From positions 62,001 to 126,000 of the forward strand of contig JAHDQO010000005.1 of the NCBI GenBank assembly GCA_018433765.1: a DNA stretch of 64,000 nucleotides, read 5' to 3'. A program made the position numbers and the translations under genes. The notes under the pieces were generated by a model that searched no databases, had not been told where the DNA came from, and worked only from the letters and a program-made list of their open reading frames with translations. Positions 8,861 to 16,395 of the stretch are shown here, in pieces; the first letter of the stretch is position 1; every line of letters begins with the position of its first letter. The stretch comes from Tissierellales bacterium. Lineage in GTDB: Bacteria > Bacillota > Clostridia > Tissierellales > Sedimentibacteraceae.

Positions 8861-9032
8861 AACTAAAAGATAAAAGTTAAAAGATAAAAGTTATGGAAAC
8901 TTTGCTCATAACTTCGCAAAACTATTTAGTACTAAAAAAATAAAAAAGAAATTTTAACATAAAATTTCATCCATAATTTTTAACTTTAAACTTTACACTT
9001 TTATCTTAAATCGGTATTAACTAGACAGTATA
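8861..9032. repeat. Dispersed palindromic repeat, copy 2
   Basis: Tandem units AAAAGATAAAAGTTA lead to ATGGAAACTTTGC on the left. The right arm CCATAATTTTTAACTTTAAAC is its imperfect complement. The outer right flank TATTAACTAGACAGTATAA recurs in inverse orientation at copy 4, near 13392. The copy splits the transporter operon between permease and ATPase. Confidence 0.75.
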
Positions 9033-9055
9033 AAAAAAAGGGTGGTTTTTTGTTT

Positions 9056-9865
9056 ATGGCAGTATTGGAAGTTAAAAACTTGAATTTTGGATATAATGAT
9101 ATAAACCTTATTAATGGATTGAATTTTGAAGTTGAAGAGGGGCAGGTGCTGTGTCTTTTTGGTCCTAATGGGAGCGGTAAAACTACTATATTAGATTGCA
9201 TTTTAGGTCTTAATAAGATAAGAAAAGGGGAAATCATTATAGAGGGTGTAAATTCGTTAGGATTAAAGCCTGAGGAATTAGCGCAAAAAATATCTTATGT
9301 CCCACAGAAACATAATAGAACTTTTCCATATACAGTTTTAGAAATAGTGCTTATGGGACGTACTGCTTATACATCTATGTTTTCTTCTCCTGGTAAGGAA
9401 GATATAAGAATAGCTGAACAATCTTTAAAAAAAGTAGGTATGCATAGATTTAAAGATAGAATATTTACAAGTTTGAGCGGAGGAGAAGCACAACTTGTTA
9501 AAATAGCTAGAGCATTAGCACAAGATACTAAGCTATTAATATTTGATGAACCTACATCACATCTTGATTTTAGACACGAATTAAATGTATTAAAATATAT
9601 TGTAGAGCTTGTTAAAAGTAATAATATATCTGTTTTGATGGCAACTCATTTTCCTAATCATGCCTTTTATCTAGAAAACAATGGTATAAATACAAAAGTT
9701 GCGATGATAGAAGACGGAAAATTTGGTGCATTAGGTAAACCAAGCGTTATTCTAAATGAAAGAAATATGGAAAACATATTTAAAATTAAAACAAAAGTAT
9801 TTGAATATGTAGAAAATAATAAAAAACTAAATTATATAGTACCTGTAGACTTTAATACGAATTGA
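9056..9865 (+). CDS. FecCD-type ABC transporter ATP-binding protein
   Basis: A nucleotide-binding subunit of about 269 residues: Walker A GPNGSGKT near residue 34, Q-loop SYVPQKH, signature SLSGGEAQL, Walker B LLIFDEPTSHLD and H-loop MATHFP. It energises the permease encoded upstream. ATG 9056 is preferred over a TTG six bases earlier because its spacing from AGGGTGG is better. The last two codons (Asn and stop, AATTGA) coincide with the first bases of dispersed repeat copy 3, so the present C-terminus may have been set by repeat insertion. Confidence 0.92.
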   Translation: MAVLEVKNLNFGYNDINLINGLNFEVEEGQVLCLFGPNGSGKTTILDCILGLNKIRKGEIIIEGVNSLGLKPEELAQKISYVPQKHNRTFPYTVLEIVLMGRTAYTSMFSSPGKEDIRIAEQSLKKVGMHRFKDRIFTSLSGGEAQLVKIARALAQDTKLLIFDEPTSHLDFRHELNVLKYIVELVKSNNISVLMATHFPNHAFYLENNGINTKVAMIEDGKFGALGKPSVILNERNMENIFKIKTKVFEYVENNKKLNYIVPVDFNTN

Positions 9866-10062
9866 GAAATGAGAAATGAGAATGGAGAATTAATGGTAGT
9901 TTTGCATGCAAAATAATAAAACAATAAAACGAGAAACTAGAAACGAGAAACTAGAAACATGGTAGTTTCGCATATGCAAAACAATTTATTAATAAATTAA
10001 ATTTTCTGAAAGAAAATTTTTACCATGTTACTCGTTACTCGTTTCTAATTACTAGTTTCTTA
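9862..10062. repeat. Dispersed palindromic repeat, copy 3 (double)
   Basis: Tandem GAGAAATGAGAAATGAG units come first. A core ATGGTAGTTTTGCATGCAAAA follows, then GAAACTAGAAACGAG units and a second core, ATGGTAGTTTCGCATATGCAA. A closing complement TACCATGTTACTCGTTACTC completes the element. The arms pair imperfectly over about 35 bases. It begins in the stop codon of the preceding ATPase gene. Confidence 0.8.
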
Positions 10063-10077
10063 AAAGGAGTGTTATTA

Positions 10078-10956
10078 ATGAAAATACTGTTATGTATAGA
10101 TGATACGGATAATTTAGAATCTAAGGGTACGGGTTCTATAGCAACTGAAATAAAAGAGATAATAGAGCATAACAAGTGGGGAACATGTGGATTTATAACT
10201 AGACATCAGCTTTTACTACATAAAGATGTTCCGTATACTTCACACAATAGCTCTATGTGTTTCGATGCTGAAATTAAAAAAGAGCATTATATGGATATTG
10301 TTCAAGCATCAGCTGAATATTTAAAAAATGAAAGTGCAGAAGGATCAGATCCTGGAATATGTATCGTAATTATAGATAAAATAAATGAAAAAGAAAAATT
10401 AATAAACTACGGTATAAGAGCAAAACGACAAATCATAAAAAAAGAAGAAGCATATAAACTTGCTAAAGAATTAAATATATATTTAGAAGAAAAAGGTGGA
10501 GATGGTCAGGGAGTTATAGGTGCACTTGCAGGAGCAGGACTAAGGCTTGGTAAAAATGATGGAGAGTTAAAAGGCGGTGTAAGCAAGCTACAGAGGGGAG
10601 AATATTATAAAGTGTCTGAAATGCTTAAATATAAGCAAATAGATCAAGTTTGTACAGCTGACATGGATATTCTAAATAATAATGAAATAGTTAAAATAGG
10701 ATGGAAAGCAAAGCCTGTTTTAAGTAATGGAAAATTTATAGTTATAGTAAAAAAGAATGAAGAAAAAGAATGGATAACCCTTAATAAAAGTGAGATAAGA
10801 ACATTTGGAGATGAAAAGATATATAAAATAATTTGTGAAAATTTTTCGCCTGATGTTGAAGAAGAAAAAGTATCAGGAGAAGCAAAAACTTGTTTAAACT
10901 GCAAATATAGGAGATGGACAGAAAAATCTTTTATATGTATGATTGATAAACATTAA
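10078..10956 (+). CDS. TiaS-like protein (tRNA-Ile2 agmatidine synthetase homologue)
   Basis: A protein of 292 residues that begins with CIDDTDNLESKGTGSIA, the diagnostic Asp-rich nucleotide-binding motif of archaeal TiaS. GDGQGVIGALAGAGLRLG lies at the centre, then an OB-like segment and a C-terminal zinc-ribbon-like cluster (CLNCKYRRW...CMIDKH). Archaeal TiaS converts the anticodon C34 of tRNA-Ile2 to agmatidine. Bacteria normally use TilS/lysidine, so this shorter bacterial homologue may do something else. The ATG has AAGGAG eight bases upstream. It follows the metal transporter operon and is convergent with a NitT/TauT ATPase, overlapping it by four bases. Confidence 0.7.
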   Translation: MKILLCIDDTDNLESKGTGSIATEIKEIIEHNKWGTCGFITRHQLLLHKDVPYTSHNSSMCFDAEIKKEHYMDIVQASAEYLKNESAEGSDPGICIVIIDKINEKEKLINYGIRAKRQIIKKEEAYKLAKELNIYLEEKGGDGQGVIGALAGAGLRLGKNDGELKGGVSKLQRGEYYKVSEMLKYKQIDQVCTADMDILNNNEIVKIGWKAKPVLSNGKFIVIVKKNEEKEWITLNKSEIRTFGDEKIYKIICENFSPDVEEEKVSGEAKTCLNCKYRRWTEKSFICMIDKH

Positions 10957-11630
10957 AACAGTTTTAACATTTCATCTTTTATATTATTTAAATTGTCTGT
11001 AGAAGTTATTTCTATTTTTTTAACAACTTTTGCAGGCAGTTCATTTAATATATATATACTATTTGACAGCTCTAATGCTTCATCAATATCATGAGTTATA
11101 AATAATACAGTTCTTTTATCTTTATTCCATATTTTTAAGAAAGAATTCATTAAATCCTTTTTTAATTTTACATCAAGACCTTTGAATGGTTCATCCATTA
11201 TTAATATGTCAGAGGGAAAAGCAAAAGCTCTTGCAATAGATACTCTTTGAGCCATACCACCGCTAAGTTTCTTTGGCATATAATCTTTATAATCTGCTAA
11301 TTCTACTATTTTTAAATATTTATCAATTAAATTTTTTCTAGAAAGTTCATCCATAATATCTTTAAGAACAAAATCAATGTTTTCATAAACACTATACCAT
11401 TCTAATAATCGGGGTTCTTGAAAAATGTAAGAAAACTTAGCATTTTCTGTTCCTAAAATCCTGCCGTTATCAGGTTGTACAAGTCCTGAAACCATATTAA
11501 CAATAGTTGTTTTACCAATTCCTGAAGGACCAAAAATACATGATATCTTATTTTCTTCAAATGATATATTAAAATTATTAAAAAGCTGTAAACTATCAAA
11601 TTTTTTATCTATTCTTTGTAAACTTAACAT
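10953..11630 (-). CDS. NitT/TauT-family ABC transporter ATP-binding protein
   Basis: A 225-residue ATPase: Walker A GPSGIGKTT, Q-loop YIFQEPRLLEW (typical of SsuB/TauB), signature KLSGGMAQRVSIARA, Walker B ILIMDEPFKGLD and H-loop FITHDIDEAL. It is the last gene of a minus-strand operon in the order TM1266-like protein, binding lipoprotein, permease, ATPase. Family substrates include nitrate, sulfonates, thiamine precursors and others; nothing in the ATPase fixes the choice. The gap to the permease is 38 bases. Confidence 0.9.
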   Translation of the reverse strand: MLSLQRIDKKFDSLQLFNNFNISFEENKISCIFGPSGIGKTTIVNMVSGLVQPDNGRILGTENAKFSYIFQEPRLLEWYSVYENIDFVLKDIMDELSRKNLIDKYLKIVELADYKDYMPKKLSGGMAQRVSIARAFAFPSDILIMDEPFKGLDVKLKKDLMNSFLKIWNKDKRTVLFITHDIDEALELSNSIYILNELPAKVVKKIEITSTDNLNNIKDEMLKLF

Positions 11631-11668
11631 AGCCTATGCCGTTCCTTTCATTAGAGATTGTTATAATC

Positions 11669-12418
11669 TTAATAATTTTGTGATTTTGAAAGTATTTTTT
11701 TTAATATACGCTCTGATATATAACTTAAGATAATTACAACTATAGTCCAAGCAAATAATTCCTTTGTTTCAAGATAAATTTTTGAATCATATAAATGAGT
11801 ACCAATAGAATAATCAGGAAAACTAAGAACTTCAGCAGCAGCAGTTACTTTCCAGCCTATGCCTAAAGCAGATATCATTCCTGAAGTAATATAGGGTAAT
11901 GCTGAATACAGGTAAACAGATTTTATTATTCTCCATTTTTTTATATTATATATTTTGCACATTTGAAGCAGTTTTTCATCTGTGTTTCTAATACCTTCAA
12001 CTACATTAGTCCACATAATAGGAAAGCACATTAAAAAACTAACAATTACAGGAACTATATTTGAATGAAACATTATAATAGCCAGTATTATAATAGAGAT
12101 GACAGGTGTTGCTCTCATTACTATAATTAAGGGATTAATAAGTTGGTAGAAAAAATTACTAATACCGCATACATATCCTATAGCTATTCCTAAAAAACAC
12201 GACAAAAAATAAGCTGTTAATAATCTTAATAAACTAGAACCAACTGAAATATAAAATTCTTTAACAAACAGCATGTTATATAGTGTTTTTAAAGTCGAAA
12301 AAGGAGAAGGGAGAAAAACCTCCTTATTGATTAATAATGCGATTATCTCCCATATAATAATCCAAAATATAATTACTAATGTTTTTTTTATTTTATTCTG
12401 AATAATAGAATCCTTCAT
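11669..12418 (-). CDS. NitT/TauT-family ABC transporter permease
   Basis: A 249-residue membrane protein with about six helices of the binding-protein-dependent permease fold (SsuC/TauC type). The EAA-like loop is around EKLLQMCKIYNIKKWRI. The start at ATG 12418 lies 26 bases inside the 3' end of the binding-protein gene and is served by GGAGG eleven bases upstream, so translation is coupled. A longer frame would begin 39 bases earlier without a suitable site. Confidence 0.88.
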   Translation of the reverse strand: MKDSIIQNKIKKTLVIIFWIIIWEIIALLINKEVFLPSPFSTLKTLYNMLFVKEFYISVGSSLLRLLTAYFLSCFLGIAIGYVCGISNFFYQLINPLIIVMRATPVISIIILAIIMFHSNIVPVIVSFLMCFPIMWTNVVEGIRNTDEKLLQMCKIYNIKKWRIIKSVYLYSALPYITSGMISALGIGWKVTAAAEVLSFPDYSIGTHLYDSKIYLETKELFAWTIVVIILSYISERILKKILSKSQNY

Positions 12419-13376
12419 CTGGCATATTTCCTCCAACTGCTGATGGATTAAAATCATATAATACTTTCAAATAACCATTGACAGCATTTTTACATTCTTG
12501 AGCACTTTGATAAGTTAAATTACAATTTGGAATTGCTAATTCAGCAAGCTTAGCATTTGCCAATATTTCGTGCTTTTCAATTAGTTCTCCAGCTTTTGCA
12601 GGATTTTCATTAACCCAGTTAATAGATGTTTCTAATTGTTTTAAAAATTCTTTAACATATTCTTTATTGTTTTCAGCAAATTCTTTATTAATTACAAGAC
12701 AGCTCATTGCAAAAGTACTATCATCACCAGCCGTTTCGTTCCAAGCTTCATTGAGATCAACCAATAGTTTAACATCAGTATTTTTCATCATTACTTGAGT
12801 TACAAAAGGCTGCGGTAATACTGCTATTGATGTATTTCCTGCAATTACAGATTGAGCAAGACTTGTATGCTCTGGATAGAAATTAAGTTCTACTTTATCA
12901 GTTAGACCTTTCTTTTCTAACATATATTTTACAGCATATTCAGGTGTAGCTCCTTTACCACTTATATCAATGGTTTTGCCTGCCAAGTCCTCTAATGAGC
13001 TAACGTCTTCTGTACCTACAATATGTATAACTCCAAGCATATCTAAAGCTAAAAATTGTATATCACCTTTTGTTTTGTTATACAAAACAGAAGCTGAATT
13101 TGTAGGAAGTGCTGCTATTTGAACTTCACCGTTGATTAATTTACCAGTTATTGCATCAGGTGCTCCTTCAATTATATACTTTGTGTTATAGTTTTCGCTT
13201 GTAGCTTCTTCATCTATCATATTAATCATACCTATTGAAGAAGGACCTTTTAGTCCTGCTACAACTACGTTAACAGGTTCTTTTGAACTGTCATCTGCAG
13301 GAGTAGTATTGTCACATCCCACAATAACCAAACTTAAAACTAAAATTAATACTAAAAATAAAGATATTTTTTTCAT
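12393..13376 (-). CDS. NitT/TauT-type ABC transporter substrate-binding lipoprotein
   Basis: A 327-residue lipoprotein: signal peptide with LVLSLVIVGC lipobox, then an NMT1/SsuA-like two-lobed domain with INGEVQIAALPTNSASVLYN, LAGKTIDISGKGATPEYAVKY and VIAGNTSIAVLPQPFV. Close relatives are seen with TM1266-like genes, as here (copy 4 of the dispersed repeat separates the two). The ligand is unknown; no basic oxyanion-binding motif is obvious to me. AGGAGGTTTTTT precedes the ATG. Confidence 0.85.
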   Translation of the reverse strand: MKKISLFLVLILVLSLVIVGCDNTTPADDSSKEPVNVVVAGLKGPSSIGMINMIDEEATSENYNTKYIIEGAPDAITGKLINGEVQIAALPTNSASVLYNKTKGDIQFLALDMLGVIHIVGTEDVSSLEDLAGKTIDISGKGATPEYAVKYMLEKKGLTDKVELNFYPEHTSLAQSVIAGNTSIAVLPQPFVTQVMMKNTDVKLLVDLNEAWNETAGDDSTFAMSCLVINKEFAENNKEYVKEFLKQLETSINWVNENPAKAGELIEKHEILANAKLAELAIPNCNLTYQSAQECKNAVNGYLKVLYDFNPSAVGGNMPDEGFYYSE

Positions 13377-13391
13377 TTTAAAAAACCTCCT

Positions 13392-13527
13392 ATTGTTTTC
13401 TTATACTGTCTAGCTAATACTGCTTAAGATAAGAGCTAAAAGTTAAAAGATAAAAGTTATGGTTGAAATTTTTTTTATTTTTTTATTTAAAATTTATTCT
13501 TAAACTTTACACTTTTCACTTTTAGTT
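13392..13527. repeat. Dispersed palindromic repeat, copy 4
   Basis: The left flank TTATACTGTCTAGCTAATAC is the inverted counterpart of the right flank of copy 2. It is followed by AAAAGTTAAAAGATAAAAG and, on the right, TTAAACTTTACACTTTTCAC. Sharing of the outer flank suggests that the mobile unit is longer than the palindromic core. Its end touches the last codons of the TM1266-like gene (KDKN). Confidence 0.75.
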
Positions 13528-13779
13528 TTTATCTTTTTGTTTTGTAAGAGCACTTTTTACATTAACGCCTTCAAGAGTACCTAATTTACCTGTAAGACTT
13601 CCTATTTCATCAGTTGTTCCATCAACAATTACAGAAATAACATTAACTTTTTTTTCTTTATATGGAAGACCTAATCTTCCTACAATGATGCTACCGTATT
13701 GATGAAGTAAATCATTTATTTTATAAACTTGAGTCAAATCTTCAATGACTATTCCTATAACTCCAATTCTGTTGTTCAT
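13522..13779 (-). CDS. TM1266-family putative [FeFe]-hydrogenase system regulator
   Basis: An 85-residue protein closely matching the pattern of Thermotoga TM1266: GIVIEDLTQVYKINDLLHQYG, RLGLPYKEKKVNVISVIVDG and IGSLTGKLGTLEGVNVK. The fold is a small ferredoxin-like (ACT/NikR C-terminal) domain that probably senses a ligand. The family is named for its frequent position beside HydEFG maturases, none of which are in this window. It is the first gene of the transporter operon and is preceded by an attenuator-like terminator. The C-terminal KDKN abuts repeat copy 4. Confidence 0.85.
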   Translation of the reverse strand: MNNRIGVIGIVIEDLTQVYKINDLLHQYGSIIVGRLGLPYKEKKVNVISVIVDGTTDEIGSLTGKLGTLEGVNVKSALTKQKDKN

Positions 13780-13802
13780 AATAAACTCCTTATAATTTTA
13801 AT

Positions 13803-13844
13803 AAAACAGAAAAACCCTTACTAACTATTAAAGTGAGTAAGGGT
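13803..13844 (-). terminator. Terminator in the leader of the TM1266-like operon
   Basis: Read on the minus strand, ACCCTTACT and AGTAAGGGT form a perfect stem followed by TTTTTCTGTTTT, only 24 bases before the TM1266-like start codon. It is either an attenuator of this operon or the terminator of the broken frame upstream. Confidence 0.75.
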
Positions 13845-13924
13845 GTACTTACGGTAATATGTATACTTTAATATTTCAATTAAAATTATATAACAATAAA
13901 ATCATTATATAAAATTAAAAGACA

Positions 13925-14077
13925 TTAACTTTCCTCACTCTTAGAAAAATCCTTAAGCTTAGATTTACTTTTTATTACTTTACCATAAAATTTATCAACA
14001 TTCAATACTAATTTTGATAAATTTTTAACAAATAATTGTATTATAGATTCATAAATTAATTGAAATATTGGATAATT
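13925..14077 (-). pseudogene. Possible gene remnant, 50 codons without a start
   Basis: A stop-to-stop frame on the minus strand encodes a protein-like sequence ending KSKSKLKDFSKSEES but has no ATG and no ribosome binding site. The Lys/Ser-rich tail and its position before a terminator fit the 3' end of a decayed gene whose 5' part was lost, perhaps to the neighbouring repeat copy 5. It could also be chance in AT-rich DNA. Confidence 0.3.
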
Positions 14078-14100
14078 TTAATTACAATAGTGATATAACA

Positions 14101-14188
14101 AATTAAGATAAAAGATAAAAGTTAAGGAAGTTTTACTAACGTAAGCAAAATTAATAAAGTATGAGTTAATAACTTTTTAACTTACAAT
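14101..14188. repeat. Dispersed palindromic repeat, copy 5
   Basis: AAGATAAAAGATAAAAGTTA precedes a core GGAAGTTTTACTAACGTAA. A shortened right arm (TTAATAACTTTTTAACTTAC) follows. It lies immediately upstream of the GNAT gene. Confidence 0.7.
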
Positions 14189-14211
14189 ATTATAATTTAG
14201 GAGGCAGCAAT

Positions 14212-14658
14212 ATGGTTTCAACAAAATGGTTTAAAGGGATGAATGATTTTGAAGATGTTTTATTAGTAAGAAATAAAGTTTTTATAGATGAACAAAAAAT
14301 TTCTAAAGATTTAATAACAGATGAATACGATCAAATATCATATAATGTAGTAGTTTATGAAAAAAATGAACCTGTTGGTACAGGAAGATTAATATTTAAA
14401 GACAGTAAATATCAAATAGGTAGAATAGCTGTATTAGATGAATTTAGAGGAAAAAGATATGGAGATTTAATTGTTAGAATGCTAATAAGAAAAGCAGTCA
14501 ATATAGGAGCAGAAGAAGTACACCTGCATTCTCAGCTAAATAAAAAAGAGTTTTACGAAAAAATAGGTTTCAAAACATATGGAAACCCATATAGTGAAGC
14601 AGGTATAGAACACATATCAATGGTTAGAAAAGGTGATGTCGGTGGAGACTGTTCATAA
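14212..14658 (+). CDS. GNAT family N-acetyltransferase
   Basis: A 148-residue acyl-CoA-dependent acetyltransferase. The early LVRNKVFIDEQKISK segment is typical of the ElaA-like GNAT group. The acetyl-CoA pyrophosphate loop IGRIAVLDEFRGKRYGDLIV is central, and HLHSQLNKKEFYEKIGFK is the C-terminal beta-bulge region. The acceptor is unknown. AGGAGG precedes the ATG. It lies between two dispersed repeats and so is probably monocistronic. Confidence 0.88.
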   Translation: MVSTKWFKGMNDFEDVLLVRNKVFIDEQKISKDLITDEYDQISYNVVVYEKNEPVGTGRLIFKDSKYQIGRIAVLDEFRGKRYGDLIVRMLIRKAVNIGAEEVHLHSQLNKKEFYEKIGFKTYGNPYSEAGIEHISMVRKGDVGGDCS

Positions 14659-14665
14659 TAATTAA

Positions 14666-14850
14666 TAGAGGCTTTACTAACGTAAAGCAGGTAAGAACGA
14701 GAAATGAGGAAATAGAAACGAGAATGGAGAATTAGTGGTAATTTTGCATACGCAAAAACAATTTATTAATAAATTAAATTTTCTAAAAGAAAATTTTTTC
14801 CATGTTACTCGTTACTCGTTTCTAATTACTCATTTTTTTATTACTATATG
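14666..14850. repeat. Dispersed palindromic repeat, copy 6
   Basis: It contains the core GAGGCTTTACTAACGTAAAGC, the tandem AACGAGAAATGAGG arm, a second core GGTAATTTTGCATACGCAAAA and the closing arm CCATGTTACTCGTTACTCG. It resembles copy 3 almost block for block. Confidence 0.8.
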
Positions 14851-14862
14851 TAAGGAGTTTGT

Positions 14863-16233
14863 ATGACTAAAAGAGTTAATTTACTTGAAGGAAATATTTC
14901 TGAAGCTTTGATAAAGCTTGCTTTACCTATAATGGGAACATCTTTTATACAAATGGCGTATAATATGACAGATATGATTTGGATAGGAAGAATAAGCAGT
15001 GATGCAGTGGCAGCTGTTGGCACAGCAGGATTTTATATGTGGCTTTCAGTAGGACTTATACTTGTTTCTAAATTAGGTGCACAAGTGAAAGTTTCACAGC
15101 TGTTAGGTGGAGGAAATTATAAAGAAGCAAAAAAATATGCAAGAAATGCACTGCAAATGAACTTTTTCTTTGCTGTTCTATATAGTCTTATTATTGTTAC
15201 TCAAGCAGATAAACTTATAGATTTTTTTAATGTAGATGATGTTTATGTTGTTAATCAAGCAGTAGTTTACTTAACAATTGTTGGATTGGGTAATATATTT
15301 CCCTTTACTAATCAAGCAATGACAAGTATAGTTACAGGAACGGGTAACAGTAAGACACCTTTTATAATTACAACTATAGGATTGATATTTAATATTATTT
15401 TAGATCCGATGCTTATTTTTGGTATAGGACCTTTTTCCGAATTAGGTGTGAAAGGTGCAGCAATTGCTACAGTATTATCTCAAGGAATAGTTTTTTTATT
15501 ATATATTTTATATGCAGTAAAAGACGATTACATATTTGCAAATTTTCAGTTGCTAAAAAAACCTGAAATCAATTGTTTAAAACAAATTGTTAAAATAGGA
15601 ATGCCTACAGCTGTGCAAAGTGCTATGTTTACATTTTTCTCTATGATAATAGCTAGAATAATAGCTGATTGGGGACCTTTAGCAATTGCTGTACAAAAAG
15701 TTGGGTCACAAATTGAATCTATTTCTTGGATGACATCAGATGGTTTTTCTAGCGCTCTAAATGCATTTACAGGTCAGAATTATGGAGCTAATAAATACGA
15801 TAGAGTTAAGAGAGGATATTATACTTCTATAAAAATAATATCAATAGTTGGTATAGCAGCTACATTGTTGCTTATATTTGCGGCAGGACCAATATTTAAT
15901 ATTTTTATACCTGAAAAAGAAGCTTTGCCATACGGAATAAATTATTTAAGAATACTGGGTATATCACAATTTTTTATGTGTATAGAAATAGTGACCCAAG
16001 GATCTTTTTATGGATTAGGAAAGACAATACCTCCGTCTATAATAGGTATAATTTTTAATGCATCGAGAATCCCATTAGCTTTACTGCTTTCTAAAGAAAA
16101 CATATTGGGGCTAAATGGAGTGTGGTGGAGTATAAGTATAACAAGTATTTTAAAAGGAATAATACTCAGTATAATGCTTATGTATTATATAAAAAATAAG
16201 CTAGGACAAAATGAAGAACATGTTTTGAATTGA
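14863..16233 (+). CDS. MATE family multidrug/cation antiporter
   Basis: A 456-residue membrane protein with 12 hydrophobic helices in two homologous halves. The MATE motifs are visible: LALPIMGTSFIQMAYNMTDM at the start, MTSIVTGTGNSKTPF in the middle, and GMPTAVQSAMF with ALNAFTGQNYGANKYDR in the second half. Such proteins extrude cationic drugs in exchange for Na+ or H+. The start has AAGGAG. The final Asn codon and stop (AATTGA) overlap the beginning of repeat copy 7, as in the ATPase gene ending at 9865. Confidence 0.93.
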   Translation: MTKRVNLLEGNISEALIKLALPIMGTSFIQMAYNMTDMIWIGRISSDAVAAVGTAGFYMWLSVGLILVSKLGAQVKVSQLLGGGNYKEAKKYARNALQMNFFFAVLYSLIIVTQADKLIDFFNVDDVYVVNQAVVYLTIVGLGNIFPFTNQAMTSIVTGTGNSKTPFIITTIGLIFNIILDPMLIFGIGPFSELGVKGAAIATVLSQGIVFLLYILYAVKDDYIFANFQLLKKPEINCLKQIVKIGMPTAVQSAMFTFFSMIIARIIADWGPLAIAVQKVGSQIESISWMTSDGFSSALNAFTGQNYGANKYDRVKRGYYTSIKIISIVGIAATLLLIFAAGPIFNIFIPEKEALPYGINYLRILGISQFFMCIEIVTQGSFYGLGKTIPPSIIGIIFNASRIPLALLLSKENILGLNGVWWSISITSILKGIILSIMLMYYIKNKLGQNEEHVLN

Positions 16234-16352
16234 GAAATAAAAACGAGTAATTAGAAATTAGAAACATTGAGAGTTTTTATATTATTTTTAAATAAGTTTT
16301 CATTTAAAAATTTTTATAATGTTACTATTTATTCGTTACTAATTACTAGTTT
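16230..16352. repeat. Dispersed palindromic repeat, copy 7
   Basis: AATTGAGAAATAAAAACGAG opens the copy inside the preceding stop codon. The closing arm is AATGTTACTATTTATTCGTTA with ACTAATTACTAGTTT. The copy has no stop in one frame, which makes the downstream nitroreductase appear 43 residues longer than it is. Confidence 0.7.
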
Positions 16353-16395
16353 TGATAGTATCTATCATCAACAAAAAAGAAGGGTGGTGAATATA

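Noticed and set aside
9862-10062. Tandem short units suggesting a CRISPR array
   Set aside because: The units are 7-15 bases, vary between occurrences and have no unique spacers of constant length; no cas genes are present. They are arms of the palindromic repeat family.
16267-16395. 43-residue N-terminal extension of the nitroreductase
   Set aside because: The extension is a translation of repeat copy 7, has no ribosome site, and the GTG at 16396 is preceded by AGGGTGGTG and matches the usual family start.
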